A DNA stretch of 35,664 bases from an uncultured bacterium (GCA_903858655.1 CAIOJS010000254.1:1-35664), one strand, 5' to 3'; numbered from the stretch's first letter, positions 1-8,878 are shown. The notes: generated from the letters alone by a model not told the origin. Numbers and translations: made by a program.

Positions 1-774
1 GGCGAACTATATACTTTCCTTACCAATAAGAATGGAAGAGGGAAAAAAGGTACCCTTATTGCCTCAATCAAAGGAACATTATCAAAAGACATTATTGCTG
101 TTTTAGAAAAACTGCTATTATAAGCGTGCGAGCAAGTCAAGGAAGTAACATTAGATATAGCTAAAAACATGGAAGCGGCGGTAAGAACTGTATTCCCAAA
201 TAGTAGTTTGGTTACCGATCGTTTTCATGTTGTAAGATTAGCTATGGAAGCTTTGCAGCATAAGCGAATGGAATGAGCTTGATAAAGAAACCGCAGCTAT
301 AAAAGAAGCAAAAAAACAAGGTAAAATACGAGCCTGTTGTATTGCAGAATGAAGATACTCCCAAACAACTATTAGCTCGATGCAGATACATTTTAGCCAA
401 GAAACCTTTAGACTGGACAGAAAGTCAAAAGCAAAGATCTTCTATTCTTTTCAGAGAATATCCGCAGTTGAAAAAAAGATTATGAGCACACTCTCGAATT
501 CAGAAATATTTATGAACAAATATCCAAGAGTATTGCCCAAGAGATGTTTATCCGTTGGATTAAAAAAACTCATACAATAGAAATAAAAGAGTTCTATACC
601 GTTGCCAATATTGTAAATAATAACATTGACAATATTTTAAATTTCTTTGACAACAGAAATACCAATGCAAATGCCGAATCAATCAATTCTAAAATAAAAC
701 TTTTCAGAGCCAATCAAAGAGGAGTAGTTGATACCAAATTCTTCCTCTTTAGATTTCACAAACTCTTTGCCTAG
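1..774 (+). pseudogene. Decayed ISL3-type transposase (C-terminal part)
   Basis: Stitching the frames gives a continuous stretch that I recognise as the DDE catalytic and C-terminal part of an ISL3-family transposase. Landmarks are VTDRFHVVRLAMEALQ (about 214-258), the segment QLLARCRYILAKKPLDWTE in the middle, and NILNFFDNRNTNANAESIN followed by KLFRANQRGVVDTKFFLFRF near the end. The reading frame is broken at least four times. There is a TAA at 121-123, a shift near 271, a shift near 340-350 (TGA at 350-352 in the abandoned frame) and a shift at the A7 run at 471-477. It cannot make transposase. The N-terminal half lies left of the window. The pieces at 380-580 and 544-774 are fragments of this one gene, not separate genes. 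Confidence 0.85.
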
Positions 775-797
775 TCCCCAAAAAAAACTTGTGAGCC
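1..797 (+). mobile_element. Remnant of an ISL3-type insertion sequence, right end
   Basis: The transposase remnant is followed by a short AT-rich tail ending in TTGTGAGCC at 789-797. ISL3-family ends usually begin with GGCTC, so GAGCC at 793-797 is a plausible outer end. The left end is outside the window, so the inverted repeat and any target duplication cannot be verified. Confidence 0.5.
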
Positions 798-890
798 ATA
801 ATAATTCGTAGTTTCAAATTAAATACCTTAGTATAAAGATATGATTTAGGGGAAAGAAAACCCAAAGTGTTTCTTGTTATACGTAAACAA

Positions 891-931
891 AAAAATCGGG
901 GTTCTAATGTTAAATCAGAACCCCGATTTTT
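891..931. terminator. Bidirectional intrinsic terminator
   Basis: A perfect 15-bp inverted repeat (arms 891-905 and 917-931, core CGGGGTTCT / AGAACCCCG) has an 11-nt loop. It is flanked by A-runs on the left and T-runs on the right, so it can terminate on either strand. It sits 45 bp past the stop of the minus-strand PpiD-like gene, which it most likely serves. Confidence 0.85.
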
Positions 932-975
932 TTAAATACAATCTTTGTAAAAGATCTATTAGAAAAATGGCTAGA

Positions 976-2385
976 TTAATAATAATTAATTCTATTGTCG
1001 GTAATATCTGTTATATCTTTAATAGCTTTAAACACTTCGCTTTCTTGTCTATAATTCGGATTGCCATACACTCTGGAACGGAAAGTGCCAAGTAATTGCA
1101 TTTTTACTATATCAACACTTGTTGAGGTTGCTGGAGCCGTAATACCATTTAATAATACTTGATAAATAGCCATTTTTCCTTTAATCGGATCGGAAAGAAC
1201 ATTGTTTTTCAAAGTAAATATGGCTCCGATGAGTTCGGGTTCGGGTCCGTATTTTGGATAATTACTGGTTGCAAATGTCAATTGGTCAACTGTGTCAACG
1301 GTTGTGTTAAGCTTTTGTGCTAACAGATATATATCCTTTGTTGTGCTTGAAGCCACTTTAACCTTTTGAATAAGTTGTTCCGCTTTCTTATCACGCTTAA
1401 CAAGTGGTTCGATGTACGACTTTACTTGTTCTAAAGTTGCAACACCTTTTTCACGTTTTTCGACTAAAGAGGCAACAACATACTTTCCGTTCTCATCGAA
1501 GACTTGTTCAGAAATCATACCTTTCTCAGTTTTTTCATCAAAAGCCCAACGGATAATATCTCTGGCAGATTCAAGCCCGGGGATAGTATAGTCCATTTCT
1601 TTGACGAATTGAGCAGACCGTTTATTAAGTCCTTTATCTTTTATAGTTTTATTAAATTGTTCGGTTGTTCTATTTGTTCCTGCGAATTCGCTTGCTTTTG
1701 CAAGATATTGGTTGAAAGTCTCACTACTTGCTTTTATATCATGTTTTATGATGGCAACTTTCAATTTCTTTTGCAATTCTTTTTTGTCTGAAACAAAAAG
1801 AATGTGATAACCCATACTGGATTGAACTATCTTAACATCACCAACTTTTGCGTTGAAGGTTGAATCGAAAAAGAATTTATTATTTGCATCCCCATCTCCA
1901 ATCCATCCTAAGAGTCCACCATCTTTTTTAGCTGATGGAAAATCAGATTTTAATTGAGCGATGGTTGCAAAATTCTTTGTATCTGCTTTTACTAAGGCAA
2001 ACAAGCTATCAATTGTTTTCTTTGCTTGTTCTTTGGTGCGTGTGATATTCTGCAAGGGGTTTGGTGCGTCTTTATAGGCAACAAGCAGTTGACTGATTTT
2101 TATGGAATCGGGACGGTCTTGAATTTGAACCAGACGTGCTATCGAATAGGAATTGTCTTCAACAAACGGAGGAATAATGGCACCGACAGGAGATGCAAAA
2201 AGTAGGGAATCGAGTTTACCAGGTAAGTTGCCTTTTTTATAGAAATTACTATCGTAGGGTGCATCACTGTTTAGTTTCATAAAATTATCCACATCTTTGG
2301 TTTCAACTTTTTGGAAATCACCATAGATTCTTTGAACATCTTGTGCAATTTTCGTAAGATCATCTTTTTGATGGAAGTACTTCAA
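976..2385 (-). CDS. ppiD: PpiD-like peptidyl-prolyl isomerase, C-terminal part (downstream of frameshift)
   Basis: This is the parvulin (rotamase) part of a PpiD/SurA-type periplasmic folding factor, which isomerises X-Pro bonds in exported proteins. A parvulin domain lies at about residues 95-210 of this piece, with the typical ISQLLVAY start, DGGLLGWIGDG in the middle and SSMGYHILFVSDKK at the end. A helical SurA/PpiD-like chain follows. The only initiator in the open frame is a TTG at 2385, with no start context of its own. The preceding ORF overlaps by 26 bp in another frame. The junction is a run of five A's (coding strand) near 2365-2372: reading through it with one A fewer joins ...FEVLPSK to DDLTKIAQ without a gap. 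The joined product would be about 705 residues, the size I expect for Bacteroidota PpiD-like proteins. Either the gene is recently broken or the base is a sequencing error. Confidence 0.8.
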   Translation of the reverse strand: MKYFHQKDDLTKIAQDVQRIYGDFQKVETKDVDNFMKLNSDAPYDSNFYKKGNLPGKLDSLLFASPVGAIIPPFVEDNSYSIARLVQIQDRPDSIKISQLLVAYKDAPNPLQNITRTKEQAKKTIDSLFALVKADTKNFATIAQLKSDFPSAKKDGGLLGWIGDGDANNKFFFDSTFNAKVGDVKIVQSSMGYHILFVSDKKELQKKLKVAIIKHDIKASSETFNQYLAKASEFAGTNRTTEQFNKTIKDKGLNKRSAQFVKEMDYTIPGLESARDIIRWAFDEKTEKGMISEQVFDENGKYVVASLVEKREKGVATLEQVKSYIEPLVKRDKKAEQLIQKVKVASSTTKDIYLLAQKLNTTVDTVDQLTFATSNYPKYGPEPELIGAIFTLKNNVLSDPIKGKMAIYQVLLNGITAPATSTSVDIVKMQLLGTFRSRVYGNPNYRQESEVFKAIKDITDITDNRINYY

Positions 2386-3175
2386 AGATTACATAATCCA
2401 AATCACGAGCATTTTCTTGCTTGTATTCGTTTTTATGTTCATCATAAAACTTTTTAAAATCGTCATCACTAACTTTTATAATACTGTCTGAAATGGTTTG
2501 ATATTTCACTCCAATTGAAAGAAGTTTTGCAACTTTGCTCGATTCGTCGGAAGCGCGTTGCAGAAATACTTTGGGCATATAATACCCATGTGTAATAAGT
2601 GAATTATATTTTGTATTAATTCTATCATCTTTAATACCTTGTTCTAAACGTTTCCACTGTTGTTTTTCTTCGTCTTTCATATTGTCGAAGTTCTGAACTA
2701 TTGATTGAATTTTCTGAACGTCAACAGCTCCAGTGTTAGGATCCGCGAAGTTCTGTATAATGAAAGGATGAAGATGTTCACGTTTCCCCATCATCAGGTC
2801 ATACAATTCTTCGGGGCTGATAGAAGCTTTGGTTGCTTTTTCATGGTCAATAGCCAAGCCCAACTCTTCGTATTCTTTTTGCATGATTTGATCTTTAAGC
2901 ATCTGATCCCACGTGGAAGTCATGATTTGAAAGTTTTCGGCAGATGTAAGATTTTCTTTTTTTGCCTGTTGCTTATATGCTGCCACTTGATCTTCTACCT
3001 TTTTATCGAAATCAATTTTGCTAATTTTTTCGCCAGCAATTTTTGCGAAAAGCTGAGTTTTACGACCACCGCCGCTTTTTCTGAATAAATCTTGTAGCAC
3101 AAATCCTCCCAATGCTACGCCAATTAAAATTACAAGTAATGCTGAATGTTTGCGAATTCTACCAATAATAGCCAT
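2360..3175 (-). CDS. ppiD: PpiD-like peptidyl-prolyl isomerase, N-terminal part (upstream of frameshift)
   Basis: This is the N-terminal half of the gene continued in 976-2385. Residues 12-28 (ALLVILIGVALGGFVLQ) form one uncleaved membrane anchor, as in PpiD, leaving the rest in the periplasm. A SurA_N_3-like helical domain follows, with the start LFAKIAGEKISKIDFDKKVE and repeated acidic/lysine helices. The frame ends ...VLPSKR-stop just after the A-run. Without the frameshift it would enter the parvulin domain. The ATG at 3175 is preceded by a good -7 box (3203-3211), so the promoter and start look intact. Translation of this piece alone would give a membrane-anchored chaperone domain lacking the isomerase. 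The symbol rests on architecture (single anchor, SurA-type N-domain, central parvulin), not on orthology. Confidence 0.8.
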   Translation of the reverse strand: MAIIGRIRKHSALLVILIGVALGGFVLQDLFRKSGGGRKTQLFAKIAGEKISKIDFDKKVEDQVAAYKQQAKKENLTSAENFQIMTSTWDQMLKDQIMQKEYEELGLAIDHEKATKASISPEELYDLMMGKREHLHPFIIQNFADPNTGAVDVQKIQSIVQNFDNMKDEEKQQWKRLEQGIKDDRINTKYNSLITHGYYMPKVFLQRASDESSKVAKLLSIGVKYQTISDSIIKVSDDDFKKFYDEHKNEYKQENARDLDYVIFEVLPSKR

Positions 3176-3202
3176 AATTTTGTTGAATTAAAAAATAAGG
3201 GT

Positions 3203-3211
3203 GCAAAAGTA
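3203..3211 (-). promoter_or_regulatory. Bacteroidota-type -7 box for the PpiD-like gene
   Basis: On the minus strand this reads TACTTTTGC, matching the TAnnTTTGY -7 element. It lies 28 bp upstream of the ATG at 3175. No clear -33 TTG box was identified. Confidence 0.5.
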
Positions 3212-3729
3212 AGATAAATATTTGGATCCAGAAAATGTTTTTTTGATTTTTTTAGAAATTAGGTAGTATTTGCCCAAAATAAAAGTGCCATTTTTTGTGT
3301 ATATGAAACAAACCATCATAGGTGTTTTCATAGAAGCATCGCATAAATTTAGAGTATTGAATTAGGTGCTTTTATAATGTTAATCAAGGTATTGTATCAA
3401 GTACGAAGTTGGGGTAAAAAAATTTGGCGATACATAAAAAATTTTCTAATTAAGAAAATAATAAATTTTTATCAGCCCCGTTTCGATACTTGTAATAAAA
3501 ACCCTTTGCGGCGAGGAAAATTACCTATTAGTAATCTGGTGATCATAATGCGCAAAAATGAGATTTAGGAATCAGAAGAAATAATAAGAATAAAACAAGC
3601 AAAAAATAGGAGAAAAATAAAAGGCTAAATCATAACTCAAAAGCCTTATTAACACTCAAAAAGCACAATAAAAAATTTAGCAGCTAAAAAAAGGTTTATG
3701 ATTTTTATCATTATTAGATAAATTTTTTG
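3212..3729. other. Long AT-rich divergent intergenic region
   Basis: About 520 bases separate the divergent promoters of the PpiD-like gene and the glycogen-synthase-like gene. The stretch is strongly AT-rich. It holds only weak structure: a 6-bp stem with a 15-nt loop (AAGGCT 3621-3626, AGCCTT 3642-3647) and a small ATGAT/ATCAT palindrome near 3697-3711. A 63-codon open frame at 3377-3568 has no recognisable features and I do not call it a gene. Confidence 0.5.
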
Positions 3730-3738
3730 TACTTTTGC
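3730..3738 (+). promoter_or_regulatory. Bacteroidota-type -7 box for the 3768-9985 gene run
   Basis: TACTTTTGC matches TAnnTTTGY, 30 bp upstream of the ATG at 3768. It makes an upstream in-frame TTG at 3735, which lies inside the box, untenable as a start codon. Confidence 0.55.
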
Positions 3739-3767
3739 ATAATTCGAATTCAAAACACTTAAAAGAT

Positions 3768-4601
3768 ATGTCAAAATACAAGGTTTTATTTGTTGCTCAG
3801 GAAATGGTTCCCTATATGAGCGACAGTCCTATGGGGAAAATATGCCGCGAACTTCCACAAGGTATTCAAGAAAAATGTCGCGAAATCCGAACTTTCATGC
3901 CACGTTTTGGATGCGTAAACGAAAGGCGCAACCAACTTCATGAAGTCATTCGCTTATCGGGTATGAATTTAGTTATTGATGATAGCGACCATCCATTGAT
4001 AATAAAGGTTGCCTCTATTCAAGCAGCACGTTTGCAAATTTATTTTATTGATAACGAAGATTATTTTTTACGGAAGGCTGTTTTTGCCGACAAAGAAGGC
4101 GAATTTTTTGCCGACAACGATGAACGCGCTATTTTCTATGCTCGAGGCGTTATCGAAACCATAAAAAAACTCGGATGGTCTCCTGATGTGATACATATTC
4201 ATGGTTGGTTTTCGAGTTTGGTACCATTTTTTATCCGTACGATTTTTAAAGACAACCCATTGTTTACCGATACAAAAATCGTATGCTCACTCTATGACGA
4301 TGATTTCAATCATGTTTTTAGCAGTAGTTTCCTAAAAAAACTCAGACATGAAGGCGTGGACGAAAAAGATTTAAAACAATATAAAGCCTCAGATTACGTT
4401 GGTATAATGAAAGGTGCCATTGATTTTTCTGATGCAATAATTATTGGTGCTGAAAACGTAAATCCAGAACTACTTTCTTATGCAAAAAAATCGAATAAGC
4501 GCATTCTTGAAATGCAACCAATGGAAAACTTCATTGATGCTTATAGCGTATTCTATGATGAGTTGGTAGATGAACTGGTTAACGAAGATGCTATACAATA
4601 A
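3768..4601 (+). CDS. Half-length glycogen/starch-synthase-like protein (GT5 N-terminal domain only)
   Basis: The protein is 277 residues with the start at MSKYKVLFVAQE. It resembles only the N-terminal Rossmann half of GT5 glycogen synthases: a first strand KVLFVAQEMVPY, then EIRTFMPRFG (the VRVVMPRYG position), then DVIHIHGWFSSLVPFFI (the position of the acceptor-binding DVVHAHDW motif). The C-terminal GT-B domain that binds most of the nucleotide sugar is absent. The N-terminal KxGGL loop, which contacts ADP-glucose, is replaced by SDSPMGKICREL. I recognise this short form as a Bacteroidota-specific family commonly annotated 'glycogen synthase' and found near DUF4270 genes. Glycogen synthesis by this protein alone is unlikely. 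A regulatory or sugar-sensing role is possible but not shown. It starts a co-directional run: 15 bp to the DUF4270 gene and then glmS. Confidence 0.75.
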   Translation: MSKYKVLFVAQEMVPYMSDSPMGKICRELPQGIQEKCREIRTFMPRFGCVNERRNQLHEVIRLSGMNLVIDDSDHPLIIKVASIQAARLQIYFIDNEDYFLRKAVFADKEGEFFADNDERAIFYARGVIETIKKLGWSPDVIHIHGWFSSLVPFFIRTIFKDNPLFTDTKIVCSLYDDDFNHVFSSSFLKKLRHEGVDEKDLKQYKASDYVGIMKGAIDFSDAIIIGAENVNPELLSYAKKSNKRILEMQPMENFIDAYSVFYDELVDELVNEDAIQ

Positions 4602-4616
4602 TTAAAAATTATTCTT

Positions 4617-5933
4617 TTGAAAAAAATCAGATCGAAATTTCATTTTCATTTTCTTTGGGTATTAACAATTTCAGTTCTTTGGCTATCCTGTAATAAAAAT
4701 GAAGAGCTGGGCATGAATGTTCAACCTCAAGAGAACATGCTCAATGTTACTTTTAATAACAGCATGCCTATTACTGCTCATACATACAAAGATGATTCTG
4801 TAAAAACAGATGAAACCAATATTAACTTGATTGGAAGTATTGTTGACCCTATTTTTGGACTGACTACTGGTGGCATGTACACACAATTTCGGTTAACAAC
4901 TGATAATGTTGATTTTGGAGCCAATCCCGTTTGTGATTCTATCTTTCTTTCCTTGGCTTACAGTAGTTTGTATGGTGACACGAATACAAATCTCATGCTG
5001 AATGTTTTTGAAATTACAGATGATTTCTATCTGAGCAATAGCTACTATTCAAATGATGTGTTGGGGACCTACAAAACCAATCTTGCAAATATCAATTTTA
5101 TTCCTAATTTTCGCGATAGCGTTAAAATTGACGGAGTAAACTCAGCCCCACAGCTAAGAGTGCGGTTGAAGAACTCATTGGGACAGAAATTTATTAATGC
5201 TTCAGGCACATCCGATTTAGCGGACAACACGGCATTTGTCAAATATTTTAAAGGACTTTACATAGCAACAAATCCAGTGACATCAAATGGAGTGATGTTA
5301 TATATCAACTCACTTTCAGCGCTATCAAAACTTACGATGTACTATCATAATGCAACAGACACATTAAAATATGTGTTTGTTCTTAATGAAAACTGTGCAC
5401 GATTCAATACCTATGACCACCACAAATTCACGACAGCAAATTCGACTTTTAAACTTCAAGTTGCCGGTGACACTACACTTGGGGATAGTTTATTGTATCT
5501 TCAAGCCATGTCAGGAACTCGTGTGAAACTTAAATTCCCAGAAGTTACAAGCCTAGACAATTTTGGAAGTATTGCTATAAATAAAGCCGAACTTGTTATT
5601 AAAGTTGACCCAACAACGGTAGATGACATTACTGTTCCACCTAGCAGGCTTTCGCTTGCCGTGAAAAATTATGATGGAACGTTAAGTTTTTTGCCCGATG
5701 TTGTTTATGGTGAAGCGTATTACGGTGGAGCTTACAACTCTTCAACAAATGAATATAGGTTTAATATTTCTAAATACATTCAAAATGCTTTAATAAAAGG
5801 GTATTTTGATGATGACGGACTAATTTTAATTGTTTCCGGGTCAGCCGTACTTGCAAATAGAACGGTATTTTTCGGACCAAAACATTCCAATGGCGGTATG
5901 CATTTAGATATCATTTATACAAAAATCAAATAG
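4617..5933 (+). CDS. DUF4270 family lipoprotein
   Basis: The protein is 438 residues. A signal peptide (residues 4-24) ends in the lipobox LWLSC, with Cys25 as the acylation site, so it is an envelope lipoprotein. The mature part follows the DUF4270 pattern: a start like NINLIGSIVDPIFGLTTGGMYTQ, a central CDSIFLSLAYSSLYGD segment, and a C-terminal beta-rich half with FNISKYIQNALIKGY and VFFGPKHSNGG near the end. The function of the family is unknown. The start is TTG at 4617; the next in-frame Met lies after the lipobox, so no ATG can give the signal peptide. It sits between the GT5-like gene (15 bp) and glmS (2 bp), an arrangement that I recall from other Bacteroidota and that ties it to sugar or envelope metabolism only by position. 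Confidence 0.85.
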   Translation: MKKIRSKFHFHFLWVLTISVLWLSCNKNEELGMNVQPQENMLNVTFNNSMPITAHTYKDDSVKTDETNINLIGSIVDPIFGLTTGGMYTQFRLTTDNVDFGANPVCDSIFLSLAYSSLYGDTNTNLMLNVFEITDDFYLSNSYYSNDVLGTYKTNLANINFIPNFRDSVKIDGVNSAPQLRVRLKNSLGQKFINASGTSDLADNTAFVKYFKGLYIATNPVTSNGVMLYINSLSALSKLTMYYHNATDTLKYVFVLNENCARFNTYDHHKFTTANSTFKLQVAGDTTLGDSLLYLQAMSGTRVKLKFPEVTSLDNFGSIAINKAELVIKVDPTTVDDITVPPSRLSLAVKNYDGTLSFLPDVVYGEAYYGGAYNSSTNEYRFNISKYIQNALIKGYFDDDGLILIVSGSAVLANRTVFFGPKHSNGGMHLDIIYTKIK

Positions 5934-5935
5934 CT

Positions 5936-7774
5936 ATGTGTGGCATTGTTGCTTACGTGGGTCCCAAACAGGCATATCCCATATTAATAAAAGGTCTTTA
6001 CCGTTTGGAATATCGTGGATATGATAGTGCGGGAATTGCAATTTTAAATGGAGACATAAAATTATATAAAACTAAAGGTAAAGTTTTAGAACTCGAAAAC
6101 TTTGTTAAAGATAAAGATGTTGAAGGTACCATTGGAATTGCGCATACTCGTTGGGCTACACATGGCGAGCCTAACGATGCCAATGCTCATCCACACTTTT
6201 CGAACTCAAAGAAACTTGCCATCATTCATAATGGAATTATTGAAAATTATGCAACGCTCAGAGAAGAGCTACTAACGCGAGGTTATGTTTTCAGAAGTAA
6301 TACCGATACCGAAGTTTTGGTACATCTGATTGAAGATATTCGTATCAACGAAAAGGTTGACTTGGTCAAAGCTGTGCAGTTGGCGCTCAATCAGGTTATA
6401 GGTGCTTATGCCATTGTGATAATTTCCAAAGAAGATCCTGATTTGCTCATAGCCGCTCGCAAAGGAAGTCCTTTGGTGATTGGCATTGGCGAAAACGAAA
6501 CTTTCGTGGCTTCGGATGCCACTCCTATTGTTGAATATACAAAAAATGTTGTTTATCTCAATGATGAGGAAATAGCTATCATTCGCAGAGGTGAGAAACT
6601 GAAGATAAAAACTATAAAAGATATTAATAAAACCCCATACATTCATAAGCTCGAAGTAAACTTAAGTGCGATTGAAAAAGGCGGTTTTGATCATTTCATG
6701 TTGAAAGAAATCTACGAACAACCTCGCTCTATTGGCGATTGTATGCGTGGACGATTGAATACGGAGCAGGGCATTGTGTCTTTGGGCGGTATTTTAGATT
6801 ATGTTGAAAGAATAAAAAATGCCGAACGCATCATAATTATTGCTTGTGGAACTTCATGGCATGCTGGTTTGGTGGGAGAATATTTGTTTGAAGAGCTTGC
6901 CAGGATTCCTGTCGAGGTGGAATATGCTTCTGAATTTCGCTATAGAAACCCCGTGATACGCGAAAACGATGTTGTCATTGCCATTTCGCAATCGGGCGAA
7001 ACTGCGGATACTTTGGCAGCAATTGAATTGGCAAAATCGAAAGGTGCTACTATCATCGGCATTTGTAATGTTGTGGGATCGTCTATACCTCGTACCACTC
7101 ATGCAGGCTCTTATACCCATGCCGGTCCTGAGATTGGTGTAGCATCCACAAAAGCATTTACAGCTCAGGTCACGATTTTAACTTTGATGGCATTGATGAT
7201 AGCCGATAAAAAAGGCAGTATCTCGAAATCTCGCTATCATCAAATCATCAACGAACTCGAAATGATTCCCTCAAAAGTGGAAAAGACATTGAAAGTGAAT
7301 GATGAAATCATACGCATTGCAAAACTTTTCAAGGACTCGCGTAATTTTCTCTATCTCGGACGTGGTCTCAATTTTCCTGTTGCCTTAGAAGGAGCTCTAA
7401 AGCTTAAAGAAATATCTTACATACATGCTGAAGGATATCCTGCAGCCGAAATGAAACATGGTCCTATCGCTCTCATTGACGAAGAAATGCCTGTGGTGGT
7501 TATTGCTACCAATCAGGGTGTCTATGAGAAGATAATTTCCAATATTGAAGAAGTGAAAGCCCGCAAGGGGAAGATTATAGCCATCGTAACTGAAGGAGAT
7601 AAATCCGTGCGCAATATCGCTGATTATGTCATTGAAATCCCCGATACGGATGAGTTGCTCGTTCCTTTGTTGGCGACCATTCCGTTGCAATTGCTTTCCT
7701 ATCATATCGCAGTGTTGCGCGGATGTAATATTGATCAACCACGAAATTTAGCAAAATCTGTTACGGTTGAATAG
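5936..7774 (+). CDS. glmS: Glutamine-fructose-6-phosphate aminotransferase (isomerizing)
   Basis: This enzyme makes glucosamine-6-phosphate from fructose-6-phosphate and glutamine, the entry to UDP-GlcNAc, peptidoglycan and LPS. The protein is 612 residues, the normal length. It starts MCGIVAYVG, so Cys2 becomes the N-terminal nucleophile. The glutaminase domain covers about residues 2-220, with RLEYRGYDSAGIA, HTRWATHGEPND and HNGIIENY. Two SIS sugar-isomerase domains follow, with ACGTSWHAG, AISQSGETADTL and GVASTKAFTAQ in the first and LGRGLNFPVALEGALKLKE plus AEMKHGPIALID in the second. The C-terminus DQPRNLAKSVTVE is canonical. It begins 2 bp after the DUF4270 stop, so the two are very likely co-translated. 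No ribozyme is expected or seen upstream. Confidence 0.98.
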   Translation: MCGIVAYVGPKQAYPILIKGLYRLEYRGYDSAGIAILNGDIKLYKTKGKVLELENFVKDKDVEGTIGIAHTRWATHGEPNDANAHPHFSNSKKLAIIHNGIIENYATLREELLTRGYVFRSNTDTEVLVHLIEDIRINEKVDLVKAVQLALNQVIGAYAIVIISKEDPDLLIAARKGSPLVIGIGENETFVASDATPIVEYTKNVVYLNDEEIAIIRRGEKLKIKTIKDINKTPYIHKLEVNLSAIEKGGFDHFMLKEIYEQPRSIGDCMRGRLNTEQGIVSLGGILDYVERIKNAERIIIIACGTSWHAGLVGEYLFEELARIPVEVEYASEFRYRNPVIRENDVVIAISQSGETADTLAAIELAKSKGATIIGICNVVGSSIPRTTHAGSYTHAGPEIGVASTKAFTAQVTILTLMALMIADKKGSISKSRYHQIINELEMIPSKVEKTLKVNDEIIRIAKLFKDSRNFLYLGRGLNFPVALEGALKLKEISYIHAEGYPAAEMKHGPIALIDEEMPVVVIATNQGVYEKIISNIEEVKARKGKIIAIVTEGDKSVRNIADYVIEIPDTDELLVPLLATIPLQLLSYHIAVLRGCNIDQPRNLAKSVTVE

Positions 7775-7786
7775 CACCTTTTTTGC

Positions 7787-8878
7787 ATGAAAATTATTGA
7801 ACTTATTAAAGGCTTTGAAGAAGTTATTCCTCTTGATTTTCAAGAAAGCTACGATAATTGTGGCTTGCAAATTGGGAATGCTCAGCATGAATTGAGCCAA
7901 GCGTTGATATGTTTTGATATTACCGAAGAAGTGGTGGACGAAGCTATCGAAAAAAAATGCAATCTTATCATCTCCCATCATCCTCTCATATTTAAAGGTA
8001 TAAAAAAGATTACGGGGTCGAATTATATCGAGCGGATTGTGCAGAAAGCTATCAAATTTGACATCTGTATTTATTGCGCTCACACGAATCTTGATAATAA
8101 CTTCGATGGATTAAATCTTTTTATTGCAGATAAATTAGGTTTGAAGAACTGCAAAATTCTTGCTCCCGTTGAAAAAACCTTGAAGAAATTGGTGGTGTTT
8201 TGTCCTAGCAATCACGCTGAAGGCTTACGTAGCGCTCTTTTCCAAGCGGGCGGAGGGCATATCGGGAATTACGATAGTTGTAGTTTTAATTTGGAAGGAA
8301 CAGGCACTTTTCGGGCAAACGAATATGCCAATCCTTTTGTGGGTGAAATCAACGAGCTACATTCGGAGGCTGAAACACGCATCGAAATGATTTTTCCGCA
8401 ACACATAGAACGTCGCATTGTTGACACTTTATTGAAAAATCATCCTTACGAGGAAGTTGCTTTCGACATTTATCCGCTCGATAATGCTTTCGCAAAGGTT
8501 GGAGCTGGTGTGCTGGGCGAATTGGCAGCGCCGATGGCAACTCTTGATTTTTTTCAATATCTAAAAGATACATTTCAAACAAAAAGCATACGTCATAGCA
8601 AAATCCTTAAACCCACTTTATGCAAAATTGCCTACTGTGGCGGTTCGGGAAGTTTTCTGATTCATCAGGCTATGGCGCAGGGCGCAGATGTTTTTATTAC
8701 AGGCGATATTAAGTATCATGATTTTTTTTCAGAACGCATACTTTTGGCTGATATCGGGCATTTCGAGTCGGAACAATATTCTTGCGAATTAATAACTACC
8801 ATTTTAATGAAAAAATTTCCTACTTTTGCATTTTTATTCTCTGAGAATAGAATTAACCCTGTTTATTATTTTAATTAA
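7787..8878 (+). CDS. Nif3-like dinuclear metal-centre protein (DUF34/YbgI family)
   Basis: The protein is 363 residues. The N-terminal half carries SYDNCGLQIGN, the metal-ligand pair HHPLIF (about residues 64-69) and CAHTNLDNNFDGLN. The C-terminal half has CGGSGSFL, TGDIKYHDF (about 306) and DIGHFESE with the last ligands. Between them, roughly residues 125-235, is an inserted PII/CutA-like domain (KLVVFCPSNHAEGLRSALF ... HPYEEVAFDIYPL), as in the longer YqfO-type members. The biochemical role of the family is not settled; GTP cyclohydrolase and general hydrolase activities have been proposed, and it forms toroidal hexamers. The ATG at 7787 lies 12 bp after glmS. The following zinc-ribbon gene starts 12 bp downstream, a pairing I recall from other Bacteroidota. 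Confidence 0.92.
   Translation: MKIIELIKGFEEVIPLDFQESYDNCGLQIGNAQHELSQALICFDITEEVVDEAIEKKCNLIISHHPLIFKGIKKITGSNYIERIVQKAIKFDICIYCAHTNLDNNFDGLNLFIADKLGLKNCKILAPVEKTLKKLVVFCPSNHAEGLRSALFQAGGGHIGNYDSCSFNLEGTGTFRANEYANPFVGEINELHSEAETRIEMIFPQHIERRIVDTLLKNHPYEEVAFDIYPLDNAFAKVGAGVLGELAAPMATLDFFQYLKDTFQTKSIRHSKILKPTLCKIAYCGGSGSFLIHQAMAQGADVFITGDIKYHDFFSERILLADIGHFESEQYSCELITTILMKKFPTFAFLFSENRINPVYYFN
8821..8829 (+). promoter_or_regulatory. Possible internal -7 box ahead of the zinc-ribbon gene
   Basis: TACTTTTGC occurs inside the last codons of the Nif3-like gene, 62 bp before the next ATG. It is an exact match to TAnnTTTGY, but it also encodes the ordinary residues TFA, so it may be coincidence. 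Confidence 0.25.

Noticed and set aside
2360-2385. Programmed frameshift expressing the full PpiD-like protein
   Set aside because: A +1 change at a plain A5 run lacks a recognised slippery heptamer, stimulator or conserved precedent in this family; a mutation or base-call error is simpler.
3377-3568. 63-codon open frame between the PpiD-like gene and the GT5-like gene
   Set aside because: It is an AT-rich translation dominated by K, I and N, with no domain, promoter box or neighbour to support it.
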